From Candidatus Aminicenantota bacterium (GTDB lineage Bacteria > Acidobacteriota > Aminicenantia > S016-38), in NCBI GenBank assembly GCA_027062035.1, contig JAMOUL010000321.1, positions 1 through 25,331 on the forward strand: DNA of 25,331 bases, in the 5' to 3' direction. The notes under the pieces were generated by a model, which searched no databases, was not told the origin of the DNA, and saw only the letters and a list, made by a program, of their open reading frames with translations. Positions 7,500 to 15,160 of the stretch are shown here, one piece after another. How positions within the stretch are numbered: position 1 is the stretch's first letter; each line of letters starts with the position of its first letter. A program made the translations under genes and the position numbers.

Positions 7500-7680
7500 T
7501 TCAGGAAAGATACTTCTCGGTGTTGTCCTTATTATAATAGGTCTGCTCTTACTGGCAGAGACACTGGGAGTAGATATGGAGCCTGTCTGGGACGTTATAT
7601 TCAAAATGTGGCCCCTGATATTTATCTATATAGGGGTTAAGAAGATAGTTCAGGCGAGAGAACCTGAAAAGGCAGAATAA
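7486..7680 (+). CDS. Small LiaF/DUF5668-like membrane protein
   Basis: This 64-residue protein is essentially two hydrophobic helices: LLGVVLIIIGLLLLAETLG (about 10-28) and a second one, WPLIFIYIGVKKIV (about 43-56), with a basic end. The pattern of a helix pair joined by a WPLI motif is that of the LiaI/LiaF-type transmembrane region. It matches the second half of the upstream protein, which also has a WPTLIILGG segment. GGAGGAAG lies just upstream of the ATG inside the preceding gene, and the two genes overlap by 14 bases, so they are coexpressed. It has no soluble domain. It may form a complex with its neighbour, but that is inference. Confidence 0.78.
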   Translation: MRKVDSGKILLGVVLIIIGLLLLAETLGVDMEPVWDVIFKMWPLIFIYIGVKKIVQAREPEKAE

Positions 7681-7682
7681 CT

Positions 7683-8201
7683 TTAAAAGGAGTATCCCAC
7701 ACCCACTTCTGCCTGGATACCGCTGAGGTTACTTTCCAGGCCCTCTACCGTCTTCTTGGCGTGGGTGTATCTTATTCTAAATCTGAAATAGGTGGAATCA
7801 CCAAATTTATATTTCGTTCCCAGTCCGGCAAAATATCCGGTAACCGAACCGGAGGATTTATCAAAATCAGTTTTTTCACTGTATTGCCATGAACCTGCTC
7901 CTGCGTCTACAAAGAAGTATTCCATGAAATAGAAGCGGAGGCCTGCCAGGATTGGGACAAGGGTGAGGTTTACCTTTTCTTTACTATAGGTTAGTTCTCC
8001 TTCCTTCTTTACAAAGTCCAGACCTGTAAACAGAGCAAGGGAGCCAAAGGAAACTTCGCCTTCTGCAGCAAAGTTTAAAATGGTGCTACCATAGGCATCC
8101 TTGAAATAGTCGGCCTTTGGAAAAAATCCACCTGCGGAGATTGTGATATTAACAGAGGCAAGAAGTGGTATTGCCACAAAAATAAGAAAAATTTTCTTCA
8201 T
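7683..8201 (-). CDS. Small outer-membrane beta-barrel protein
   Basis: The 172-residue protein has an N-terminal signal peptide (MKKIFLIFVAIPLLASVNI, cleaved near 16-20). After it come alternating polar/hydrophobic strands with aromatic girdles, ending in VGVGYSF. A terminal Phe is the usual BAM recognition signal of barrel proteins. Length fits an eight-stranded barrel of the OmpA/OmpX-like class. GGAGG is six bases before the ATG. A TATAAT at 8240-8235 overlaps the stop codon of dgt, so the gene may be transcribed on its own as well as by read-through. The specific function is unknown. It ends three bases from the convergent gene at 7680, with no hairpin terminator seen. Confidence 0.8.
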   Translation of the reverse strand: MKKIFLIFVAIPLLASVNITISAGGFFPKADYFKDAYGSTILNFAAEGEVSFGSLALFTGLDFVKKEGELTYSKEKVNLTLVPILAGLRFYFMEYFFVDAGAGSWQYSEKTDFDKSSGSVTGYFAGLGTKYKFGDSTYFRFRIRYTHAKKTVEGLESNLSGIQAEVGVGYSF

Positions 8202-8235
8202 TTCATTCCTCCATAACTTTATTTAATTTTTATTA

Positions 8236-9288
8236 TTATAACTTTTCCCAGGGCCTGGGTATAAAAATTTCTTCGTATAAATAGATGGCAAACCTGTCTG
8301 TTGCTCCGGCGATAAAATCGGCTATTCGTCGTTCCACAGGCTCTTCTCCCTCTTTAATAAACTTCCTGCAGAGTTTTCCATCCTTTTTGCAATCCTCCAG
8401 AAGATGCAGAAAAAGGGATCGTACTATACCCTTTGCTTTCTCGAATTGTCTGGCCTTTTCAGGGTGGAAATATACACTTTCCTTCAGAAATTCCCTTAAT
8501 TCCAGAAGAAGACTGTAAAGTTCCTCATGCATATGTATTCTGGAGTAGTCCTTTTCTATGGTGGCCTCTATAACATCCAGAACAAGGGTGTTTATTCTCC
8601 TGGCATGGGTTCTCCCTATTCCCTTCAGGAATTTTTCAGGAATATCCTTAAGCTTGAGCAAACCCGCTCTCATTGCATCGTCCAGGTCGTGGTTTACATA
8701 AGCAATTACGTCAGATAGTCTTACTATCTGTCCTTCCAGGGTTAATTTGTCGTCGGAAGAGAGAATTTCTCCGTGCAGACCTTTAGAATGCTTCAGAATT
8801 CCTTCCCTTACCTCCCACGTTAGATTAAGTCCCATACCGTCCTTTTCAAGTTTGTCCACTATTCTCAGGGATTGAACCTCATGTGCAAACCCTTCCCTGA
8901 AACCAATTTCCCTGAGCACTGCATCCAGTGCTTCTTCTCCTGCGTGCCCGAAGGGAGTATGTCCCAGATCATGTCCCAGGGCGATTGCCTCTGTGAGATC
9001 CTCATTTAACCTCAGGGCTCTGGCTATGGTCCTTGAGATCTGGGAAACCTCCAGGGTGTGGGTAAGACGGGTCCGGTAGTGGTCTCCTGAAGGAGCAAGA
9101 AATACCTGTGTTTTGTGCATTAGCCTTCTGAATGCCTTTGAATGGATTATTCTGTCCCTGTCCCTCTGGTATTCAGTCCTTACGCTGCATGGCTTTTCCG
9201 GTTTTTTACGTCCTCTGGTGAACCTGCTCTTCTGGGCCTTTGGGTGAAGATAATTTATTTCGAACTCTTCATGGGTTTCTCTGATCAT
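8236..9288 (-). CDS. dgt: dGTPase-like HD-domain dNTP triphosphohydrolase
   Basis: The enzyme is a deoxyguanosinetriphosphate triphosphohydrolase-like protein (350 residues) that splits dNTPs to deoxynucleosides and triphosphate, helping to control dNTP pools. The family start RTEYQRDRDRIIHSKAFRRL is at 37-56. The HD metal site is seen in RTRLTHTLEVSQ (H77) and ALGHDLGHTPFGHAGE (H106, D107). I chose the ATG at 9288 because GGAG is seven bases upstream. The TTG one codon earlier is too close. It overlaps larB by about 20 bases and should be cotranscribed with it. The C-terminal end is complete. Substrate preference among dNTPs cannot be read from the sequence. Confidence 0.93.
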   Translation of the reverse strand: MIRETHEEFEINYLHPKAQKSRFTRGRKKPEKPCSVRTEYQRDRDRIIHSKAFRRLMHKTQVFLAPSGDHYRTRLTHTLEVSQISRTIARALRLNEDLTEAIALGHDLGHTPFGHAGEEALDAVLREIGFREGFAHEVQSLRIVDKLEKDGMGLNLTWEVREGILKHSKGLHGEILSSDDKLTLEGQIVRLSDVIAYVNHDLDDAMRAGLLKLKDIPEKFLKGIGRTHARRINTLVLDVIEATIEKDYSRIHMHEELYSLLLELREFLKESVYFHPEKARQFEKAKGIVRSLFLHLLEDCKKDGKLCRKFIKEGEEPVERRIADFIAGATDRFAIYLYEEIFIPRPWEKL

Positions 9289-10024
9289 CAATCTTCTCCT
9301 GAATTAGATAGGCAAAAACAGCTGCAGCCACCCCGTTATCTATGTTTACCACGGTAAGGCCGCTGGAACAGGAATTTAGCATTGTGAGGAGTGGGGAGAC
9401 GCCTGAGAAATTTGTTCCATATCCCACGCTGGTGGGAACTCCGATAACCGGTGTTGAGGTCATGGAAGAAACTATGGTGGGAAGAGCACCTTCCATACCA
9501 GCAATGACTATCGCAGACGATGCCCGATCTATTGTTTCCATATACGGGAATATACGGTGTATTCCTGCTGCTCCTGCATCGTAAATTCTTTCCACCTTTA
9601 TTCCAAGAAGCTCCAGAATAATTGCTGCCTCCTCTGCCACGGACTCGTCAGAAGTACCTGCGGTTATTACCGCCACAAGCCCCTTTTCCCCCCGGGGCTT
9701 CAGATTGGAAGCTATTCTTGCCTTTTCGTAATAATACAGATCTATCTTTTCCTTTAACCCTTCGTATTTTTCCCGGGAGAGTCTTGTTATGATCACTTCC
9801 TGCCCTTCTTCGATAAAAGCCCGGGCAATTCTTAGAAGCTGTTCCGGAGTTTTTCCTTCCCCATAAACGATTTCAGGGACCCTTCTCCTTAGTTTTCTGT
9901 GGAGGTCCAGTTTTGCACCTTCTATTTCCTTGAAGGGCAGGCTTTTTAACTCTTCAAGCGCCTGTTCCGGTGAGAGGGCTCCCTGGCTCACCAGATTCAA
10001 AATTTTGAATATCTTCTCCTTCAC
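9269..10024 (-). CDS. larB: Nickel-pincer cofactor biosynthesis protein LarB
   Basis: LarB carboxylates and hydrolyses nicotinic acid adenine dinucleotide in the first step of nickel-pincer nucleotide synthesis. That cofactor serves LarA-type racemases and epimerases. The protein has 251 residues, the family length. An N-terminal helical part (LSPEQALEEL) is followed by the AIR-carboxylase-like fold with VAVITAGTSDESVAEEA (116-132). Then come DAGAAGIHR (149-157), the GMEGALP block and GVPTSVGYGTNFSGVSPLL. larC and larE are not in this window. The start is GTG at 10024 with no SD, but a TATAAT ends eight bases upstream, so the mRNA is probably leaderless. It overlaps dgt. Confidence 0.94.
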   Translation of the reverse strand: MKEKIFKILNLVSQGALSPEQALEELKSLPFKEIEGAKLDLHRKLRRRVPEIVYGEGKTPEQLLRIARAFIEEGQEVIITRLSREKYEGLKEKIDLYYYEKARIASNLKPRGEKGLVAVITAGTSDESVAEEAAIILELLGIKVERIYDAGAAGIHRIFPYMETIDRASSAIVIAGMEGALPTIVSSMTSTPVIGVPTSVGYGTNFSGVSPLLTMLNSCSSGLTVVNIDNGVAAAVFAYLIQEKIDDQRNP

Positions 10025-10031
10025 TGTTGCA

Positions 10032-10037
10032 ATTATA
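10032..10037 (-). promoter_or_regulatory. -10 box of larB, leaderless arrangement
   Basis: On the minus strand TATAAT occupies 10037-10032, and the larB GTG begins at 10024. Transcription starting about seven bases after the box would begin at the start codon itself. The -35 region is weak. Confidence 0.55.
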
Positions 10038-10083
10038 CATCAAGGTGAGTAAAATAATCCACTGTGGAAAAACTTACTTCCCC

Positions 10084-10112
10084 TTGTAATCAGGGGTAGT
10101 TTCTGGCATAAT
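10084..10112 (+). promoter_or_regulatory. Promoter for the lpxC operon
   Basis: TTGTAA (10084-10089), a spacer of exactly 17 bases and CATAAT (10107-10112) form a good promoter facing lpxC and diverging from larB. The expected start near 10119 leaves a leader of only about 13 bases before the ATG at 10133, with no clear SD. Confidence 0.6.
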
Positions 10113-10132
10113 ATTTGCTACAACATACTACG

Positions 10133-10942
10133 ATGAATAAAATTGTGAAGAGAGCTGAGTTCGAAGGCGAAGGGGCCCACACCGGGAAATGGGCCAGAAT
10201 TAAGGTCTACGACTATATGGACTGGGTCATCTTTGAAAAGGATGGCCAGATTTTTCCCCTTGACATAAACAAAGTCCAGACAAAATGGGCGACAATTTTT
10301 GCCCATAATGGTTTTTCCGTTTTTACCATTGAACATTTAATGGCTGCCTTTTATGGGTTGTCCCTTCGTGGTGCGAGAATAGTGGTAGAAGAGGGTATGG
10401 AAATTCCTCTCCTTGATGGCAGTTCCAAGGATTTCGTGGAAATCCTTTCATCCACCCTTGAAAGGCTCGATGGAGAGGAAAAGCACTGGGTTATAGACTC
10501 TCCCATTGAAATTAAGGATGGGGACAGATACATAAAGGCAGTACCCAGCGATAAGTTCGAGATCGATTACACCATAGTTTTTAATCATCCCCTTATCGGC
10601 AAGCAGAGGTTTTACTTTGAATTCAGCGAGGAAAACTTTATCAGGGAACTGGCAGGAGCCAGGACCTTTGTTCACATAAATGACGTTTACAGGCTCAGGC
10701 AGAACGGACTTGCAATGAAGGATTCTTCCACCGGAGTGATTGTCCTTACTGATACCGGCCTGTATAATGGAACAAAATTGAGATACAGGGATGAGTTCGT
10801 AAGACATAAGGTCCTTGACCTTATAGGGGACCTTTCCTTCCTCAGATATAAACCCCTTGTTAAAATAGAGGCCTACAAGGCAGGGCATAAGCTCCACATA
10901 GCTCTAACAAAGGAGATTCTGGCCAAAGGGAAACTCCTCTGA
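10133..10942 (+). CDS. lpxC: UDP-3-O-acyl-N-acetylglucosamine deacetylase LpxC
   Basis: LpxC is the zinc deacetylase that commits UDP-3-O-acyl-GlcNAc to lipid A. The protein has 269 residues, shorter than the usual 300 or so, but all catalytic parts are present. These are GEGAHTGK at the start, TIEHLMAA (E67, H68), IPLLDGSSKDF (91-101), the ARTFV strand, EFVRHKVLDLIGDL (H225, D229) and YKAGHKLH (H252). The zinc ligands are therefore the two His and the Asp of the family, with the general-base Glu and final His intact. I chose ATG at 10133. An upstream TTG at 10115 is only three bases from the promoter -10 box and cannot be transcribed properly from it. The presence of LpxC implies a lipopolysaccharide outer membrane. 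Confidence 0.95.
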   Translation: MNKIVKRAEFEGEGAHTGKWARIKVYDYMDWVIFEKDGQIFPLDINKVQTKWATIFAHNGFSVFTIEHLMAAFYGLSLRGARIVVEEGMEIPLLDGSSKDFVEILSSTLERLDGEEKHWVIDSPIEIKDGDRYIKAVPSDKFEIDYTIVFNHPLIGKQRFYFEFSEENFIRELAGARTFVHINDVYRLRQNGLAMKDSSTGVIVLTDTGLYNGTKLRYRDEFVRHKVLDLIGDLSFLRYKPLVKIEAYKAGHKLHIALTKEILAKGKLL

Positions 10943-10950
10943 TTTTGTAG

Positions 10951-10970
10951 TATAATTACTCATCAGGAGG
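10951..10970 (+). promoter_or_regulatory. Internal -10 box and SD before the helical-repeat gene
   Basis: TATAAT at 10951-10956 lies just after the lpxC stop, and AGGAGG at 10965-10970 lies five bases before the ATG at 10976. No strong -35 is seen. It would let the genes from 10976 onward be transcribed without lpxC. Confidence 0.4.
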
Positions 10971-10975
10971 TTCAC

Positions 10976-11449
10976 ATGAAAACAGAAACAGAAAAATATT
11001 ATGAAAAAACAACGAAAATTTTGACCGAAGCCGTTACCCTTTTTAATGAGGGAAAATACGAAGAAGCAAGGGAAAAATTCAAACAGCTCAAAGTCAGCGG
11101 GATTCCTGAATTTGAAGAAAAGGCTGAAACCTACCTGGAGATAATTTCCAGATTAAAGGACAAAAAGAAGAAGGGAGAAGCGGGACAGGACTATATTTAT
11201 GAAATGGTTCATGCCATAAACGAAAAGGATCCGGAGAGGGCTCTGGAAATAGCGGAGAAGGTAAAGAAGGATGACCCGAGGATAGATTATCTGAAGGCAA
11301 TAGCCCTGACAATGCTTGACAGGAAAGAGGAAGCTGTTGAAGCCCTTAAGTCTGCGGTAGCAAGGGATAAAAAGCTTTATTTTGTAGCCAGAAAAGAGCC
11401 TGACCTTTTTCCTCTCTGGGACACCGGACTTCTTGAAGACCTTCAGTAA
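10976..11449 (+). CDS. TPR-like helical repeat protein
   Basis: The 157-residue soluble protein has no signal peptide. It shows paired-helix repeats of tetratricopeptide type: AVTLFNEGKYEEAREKFKQL (about 18-37), then INEKDPERALEIAEKV and ALTMLDRKEEAVEALKSAV (about 107-125). It ends with a conserved-looking VARKEPDLFPLWDTGLL segment. Such repeats are protein-binding scaffolds. No enzyme motif is visible. The gene has its own SD (AGGAGG) and possible -10 box. It lies between lpxC and the GlmU-like gene, with nine bases to the latter, so it may assist envelope-precursor synthesis. That is inference from position only. The specific family is not recognised. Confidence 0.8.
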   Translation: MKTETEKYYEKTTKILTEAVTLFNEGKYEEAREKFKQLKVSGIPEFEEKAETYLEIISRLKDKKKKGEAGQDYIYEMVHAINEKDPERALEIAEKVKKDDPRIDYLKAIALTMLDRKEEAVEALKSAVARDKKLYFVARKEPDLFPLWDTGLLEDLQ

Positions 11450-11458
11450 GGAGGAGCC

Positions 11459-12535
11459 ATGGCAAAGGCTCTGATTCTTAAGGAGGAAAACCCCTATTTA
11501 TTAAAAAATGTTCTGGGTAAGCCCCTGATTTATTTCGTTATAAAGGAAGCAAAGAAGGTCTTTGATGAAGTTCTGATTTCTGGAATTGATACGGAGTTTG
11601 CCGAAAGAAGGGATGTTTCAGGTCCGGAGGACCTCTTCAACGATATGGAAGATGGAGAGGAGCTTTTCTTTGTAAGCCCTTCCTTTATCGGGTTATTTGC
11701 CGAGGATATACTGGAAGCCAGGGAGAAGGGGAGCACGCTTTTTGTTATGGCTGGGGAGGTAGCAGGGGGTATTCTTAAAAAGGGAGAAAGGATGAAAAAC
11801 ATCAGTAACAGGGTGGAAATAGATGGAGTGAAGGTGGAGGATAATTTTTCCTTCATAGATGCCCTTCATCTTCTGAGGTACAGAAAGATAGAAGAGGTTA
11901 TTGCTGCAGGTGTCATGATTATTGACCCCTTTTCCACCTGGATAGATGAGGATGTTGAAATTTCCGGAGAAGTCACCATAGAACACGACGTTACAATAAA
12001 GGGGTGGGTTAAGATAGAAGACGGAGCGATAATAAAGAGCTATACATACATTGAGAATGTCGGGAAAAATGGAGAACCTCCAGAAAAGCCCATGATCATA
12101 AAGAAAAACGCCAGTATAGGACCCTTTTCCAGGTTGAGACTGGATACTGTAATAGGCGAAGGTGTGGCCATTGGAAACTTTGTGGAGGTGAAAAAGAGCA
12201 TTATAGAAAAAAACGTAAAAGCCCAACACCTTACCTATATCGGAGACGCAGAAATCGGAGAGGATTCCAATATAGGAGCAGGAACCATCACCTGCAATTA
12301 TGATGGTATTAAAAAGAACAAAACAAAGATAGGCGCCAGGGTTTTTATTGGCTCAGGCGTTGAACTTGTAGCCCCGGTTGAAGTGGAAGACGATGTTTAT
12401 ATAGCAGCAGGCTCTACCATTACAGATAGAGTTCCCAGGTTTTCCCTTGCCATAGCCAGGGCAAGGCAGGTAAATAAAGAGGGCTGGGTCCTTAAAAAGA
12501 GGAAGGAGTGGGAAGAGAAGTCGAAAAAATCCTGA
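11459..12535 (+). CDS. GlmU-like acetyltransferase with a vestigial uridylyltransferase domain
   Basis: The C-terminal half (about 150-345) is a left-handed beta-helix acetyltransferase that closely follows GlmU. It has IGPFSRLRL (220-228), FVEVKK (241-246), KAQHLTYIGDAEIG (254-267), NIGAGTITCNYDG (271-283) and the AIARARQVNKEGW end. It should acetylate glucosamine-1-phosphate. The N-terminal half is only about 150 residues instead of 230. The LxxGxGTRMxSxxPK nucleotide loop is deleted: ALILKEENPYLLKNVLGKP joins strand and helix directly. The GDxPL metal-binding segment is replaced by VSPSF. UTP-dependent uridylyl transfer is therefore unlikely. Total length is 358 against about 455. AAGGAGGAG precedes the ATG. 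It overlaps the helicase gene by 28 bases. Confidence 0.88.
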   Translation: MAKALILKEENPYLLKNVLGKPLIYFVIKEAKKVFDEVLISGIDTEFAERRDVSGPEDLFNDMEDGEELFFVSPSFIGLFAEDILEAREKGSTLFVMAGEVAGGILKKGERMKNISNRVEIDGVKVEDNFSFIDALHLLRYRKIEEVIAAGVMIIDPFSTWIDEDVEISGEVTIEHDVTIKGWVKIEDGAIIKSYTYIENVGKNGEPPEKPMIIKKNASIGPFSRLRLDTVIGEGVAIGNFVEVKKSIIEKNVKAQHLTYIGDAEIGEDSNIGAGTITCNYDGIKKNKTKIGARVFIGSGVELVAPVEVEDDVYIAAGSTITDRVPRFSLAIARARQVNKEGWVLKKRKEWEEKSKKS

Positions 12536-14514
12536 AACCCCTTAATGAAGCCCAGCTTGAAGCCGTCCTTTCCTTCGGTCAACCCCTTCTTGTTCTTGCC
12601 GGTCCTGGAGCTGGAAAGACAAGGGTAATAGTTCACAAGATAGCCTATATGCTGTGGAAAAGGCCTGTTCCCTTCAGGAAAATTCTCGCTGTTACCTTTA
12701 CCAATAAAGCCGCAGGGGAGATGAAGGAGAGGGTTGAGGCCCTTGTGGGCAAAACCGATGATGTTGAGCTTATGACCTTCCACGCCTTTGGTGCCAAGAT
12801 CCTCAGACAATATGCCAGGCTTAAGACAATCTTCGACAGGGACGATTCGATTGCCCTTATAAAGCGTCTTATGAAGGAGTTTGGATGGCATAAGGAAGAA
12901 AGGGCCTCTACAATGATGGAGAAAATATCAAGGGCCAAGTCCAGGCTTATTTATCCCCGGGATGAAAATGACCTGGTGATGATGGGAATGAGAACTGAGG
13001 AGATTGAGCTTTACTCGGAGTATCAGAGGAGGCTGGAAACCGCAGAAGCCGCAGATTTCGATGACCTCATAGCAAAAACAGTATTTCTTCTCGAAGAAAA
13101 TCCCCGTCTGGCAGAGGCTCTCAGAAACACCTACGGATACATACTTGTAGATGAGTTTCAGGATACCAGTCCAAACCAGTACGATATACTTAAGCTAATA
13201 TCAGGGCCTGACAACATATGTGTTGTGGGAGATGAGGACCAGTCAATATATTCCTGGCGTGGTGCTACAATGGAGAACATCTTTAAGTTCGAAAGCGATT
13301 ATAAAAACGTAAAGGTGGTAATCCTGAATCTGAACTATCGTTCCCTTCCTGCAATTGTAAAAGCTGCTTCCTCCATGATTTCCAGAAACAGATATCGCCA
13401 CGAGAAGGAGTTAAGAAACGTTAAGGAGGGAAGCCTTCCTGTTTTCTTTAGAAAGAGCTACTCAAGAGAGGAAGAGGCTGAGTTTGTGGGCGAGATAATA
13501 GAGAGGCTGGTGGAAAGGAAGGAGTTTCTTCCTGTAGCCGTTTTCTACAGGGCAAACTACCAGTCCAGGCTTATTGAAGAAGCGCTTACACTGAGGGGAA
13601 TTCCCTATAAAATCCTCGGGAGTACGGGATTCTTCAATAGAAGGGAAATAAAAGACCTTGTTGCATATCTCCGTGTGGTGGCCAATCCCGGAGACGACGT
13701 TGCTTTTATGAGAGCCCTTCACCATATTCCCCGCGGGATAGGAAAGGCCACCGATGAGCTCATTATCCAGAGGATCAGAGATGGTTTTACCGCAATAGAT
13801 GCGGCGGCAAAGGTATCGGAGGAATTGCGGGGAAAGAGAAGCAAGGCCATTAAAGATTTTCTCGGGATAATTGAGGAGGCTGATAGAATAGTAAGAAACC
13901 GGGGGATCGGAGATGCACTTATGTTTATCGTGGAAGAGACAGGATTCAGGGATTACCTTCAGGAAACAGACCCCTCAGGAGCCAGGGTAGAGAATGTGGA
14001 AGAGCTCTTGAGGATGGCCCATGAAGGACAGAAAATAGGCGTTTCCCTGGAGGATTTCCTTGAGAGGGCATCTCTTACAACATCCATGGATCAGGAGGCC
14101 GGTGACGTGGTGCTTTCTACCCTTCACGCAGCCAAGGGCCTTGAATTCGAATCGGTAATAATCATAAGCGTGGATGAAGGTTTTATTCCCCACAGTAAGG
14201 TGATGGACCCTGAAGGAATAGAGGAGGAAAGACGCCTTCTCTATGTGGGAATGACCAGGGCCAGGAGGCTTCTACTTCTGAGCTCTGCAACCTATATACC
14301 CTCTCATTTTCTGAGGGCCATTCCCGAAGAACTGGTCAGGAATGTGGAATTTCCAGAGGACATAGTTATTTCTTCTAAAAGAAGGGTTCGCCACCCGGTT
14401 CTTGGGGAGGGAGAAATATTGAATCGTGAAAACGGTCGAATTACCGTTAGAATGTCAGACGGCAAGGTGATTACCTTCATAGAGGGGATGGTGGATCTGG
14501 AATTTCTTGATTAA
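12508..14514 (+). CDS. pcrA: UvrD/PcrA-type superfamily 1 DNA helicase
   Basis: The 668-residue protein is a 3'-5' SF1A helicase used in excision repair, recombination control and transcription-coupled repair. The Q-motif region LNEAQLEAV, Walker A AGPGAGKT (31-38) and FTNKAAGEM are at the start. DEFQDT (215-220) and GDEDQSIYSWRGA follow. Later come LNYRS, STLHAAKGLEFE, and LLYVGMTRAR near the end. The last 45 residues (VRHPVLGEGEIL onward) look like the Tudor-like tail by which PcrA/UvrD binds RNA polymerase. The start is GTG at 12508, inside the GlmU-like gene, with GAGG five bases upstream. The size is a little below the usual 720 residues, with all motifs present. pcrA or uvrD are equally good names. 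Confidence 0.94.
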   Translation: MGREVEKILKPLNEAQLEAVLSFGQPLLVLAGPGAGKTRVIVHKIAYMLWKRPVPFRKILAVTFTNKAAGEMKERVEALVGKTDDVELMTFHAFGAKILRQYARLKTIFDRDDSIALIKRLMKEFGWHKEERASTMMEKISRAKSRLIYPRDENDLVMMGMRTEEIELYSEYQRRLETAEAADFDDLIAKTVFLLEENPRLAEALRNTYGYILVDEFQDTSPNQYDILKLISGPDNICVVGDEDQSIYSWRGATMENIFKFESDYKNVKVVILNLNYRSLPAIVKAASSMISRNRYRHEKELRNVKEGSLPVFFRKSYSREEEAEFVGEIIERLVERKEFLPVAVFYRANYQSRLIEEALTLRGIPYKILGSTGFFNRREIKDLVAYLRVVANPGDDVAFMRALHHIPRGIGKATDELIIQRIRDGFTAIDAAAKVSEELRGKRSKAIKDFLGIIEEADRIVRNRGIGDALMFIVEETGFRDYLQETDPSGARVENVEELLRMAHEGQKIGVSLEDFLERASLTTSMDQEAGDVVLSTLHAAKGLEFESVIIISVDEGFIPHSKVMDPEGIEEERRLLYVGMTRARRLLLLSSATYIPSHFLRAIPEELVRNVEFPEDIVISSKRRVRHPVLGEGEILNRENGRITVRMSDGKVITFIEGMVDLEFLD

Positions 14515-14542
14515 ATTCCACCTCTGTATTAAAATTCTTCTG

Positions 14543-15160
14543 ATGATAACAGGATTCAATAGCGACGTAAGTTATAAGGGATTAAGGTTTCATGTTCAGA
14601 CAGAGGATAAGGGCCCTAAAAACCCAGTAATAGAAACCCTTCTTTATCACAAGGGAATGATCCTGGCCTCAAGAAAGACCCCGTATGAGCACATAATCAA
14701 CGATGAAGAGCTGGAGACGAAAATTAAAAAGCTGATGGTCAAACAGCACCAGGAAATGATCATGGACCTTAAACTCGGGGCCTTTGACGAACTTATACTT
14801 GGCACTAAAAAGGAAGAGGTAAAGGAGGATGAATCCTTCGAGGAGATGTTTCTGAAGAGCATATCAAAGTTCAAGAGGATTCATCTTGATGTGGAAAGGT
14901 TTGAATTTGTGGACATATACCTGAAGATAGATGCTACAGTTAAATCAACCGAGATGAAACCACTTGAAAACGCCTCTGTGGAGGTATTTCTTAAACTTCC
15001 GGACGGAAAGAGGATGTTCCTTGTAAAAGAGCTGACAGATAAAGAGGGGAGGGCGAAAATCTCCCTTCCTGCTCCTCAAATAGAAAAGCCCTATATTATT
15101 ATTGTTTTTGTGGAAGTTAAGGGATTGGGGATGGACGAGAGGTGGTTTAGAGTCGATTGA
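14543..15160 (+). CDS. Conserved protein of unknown function with N-terminal 'FHVQTED' motif
   Basis: The 205-residue soluble protein belongs to a family I have seen as hypothetical proteins in Acidobacteria and deltaproteobacteria; no function is known to me. The N-terminal part has GFNSDVSYKGLRFHVQTEDK, then VIETLLYHKGMILASRKTPY and a helical KKLMVKQHQEMI segment. After an acidic linker (about 85-105) there is a strand-rich C-terminal domain resembling an immunoglobulin-like or carboxypeptidase-regulatory fold (ASVEVFLKLPDGKR, LTDKEGRAKISLP). I chose ATG at 14543, where the family motif begins. A TTG at 14507 would add 12 residues. There is no SD. A TATTAA at 14527-14532 could give a leaderless start. 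Its stop overlaps the polA ATG by one base. Confidence 0.8.
   Translation: MITGFNSDVSYKGLRFHVQTEDKGPKNPVIETLLYHKGMILASRKTPYEHIINDEELETKIKKLMVKQHQEMIMDLKLGAFDELILGTKKEEVKEDESFEEMFLKSISKFKRIHLDVERFEFVDIYLKIDATVKSTEMKPLENASVEVFLKLPDGKRMFLVKELTDKEGRAKISLPAPQIEKPYIIIVFVEVKGLGMDERWFRVD

Noticed and set aside
7059..8281. A 17-base exact match, AAATTTCTTCGTATAAA, at 7059-7075 and 8265-8281.
   Set aside because: One copy is in a promoter and the other encodes the YLYEEIF end of dgt. The string is AT-rich and the flanks differ, so chance is the simplest explanation.
11693..12229. A 178-codon minus-strand frame opposite the GlmU-like gene.
   Set aside because: The forward frame has a full acetyltransferase beta-helix. 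The reverse frame has shadow-type composition.
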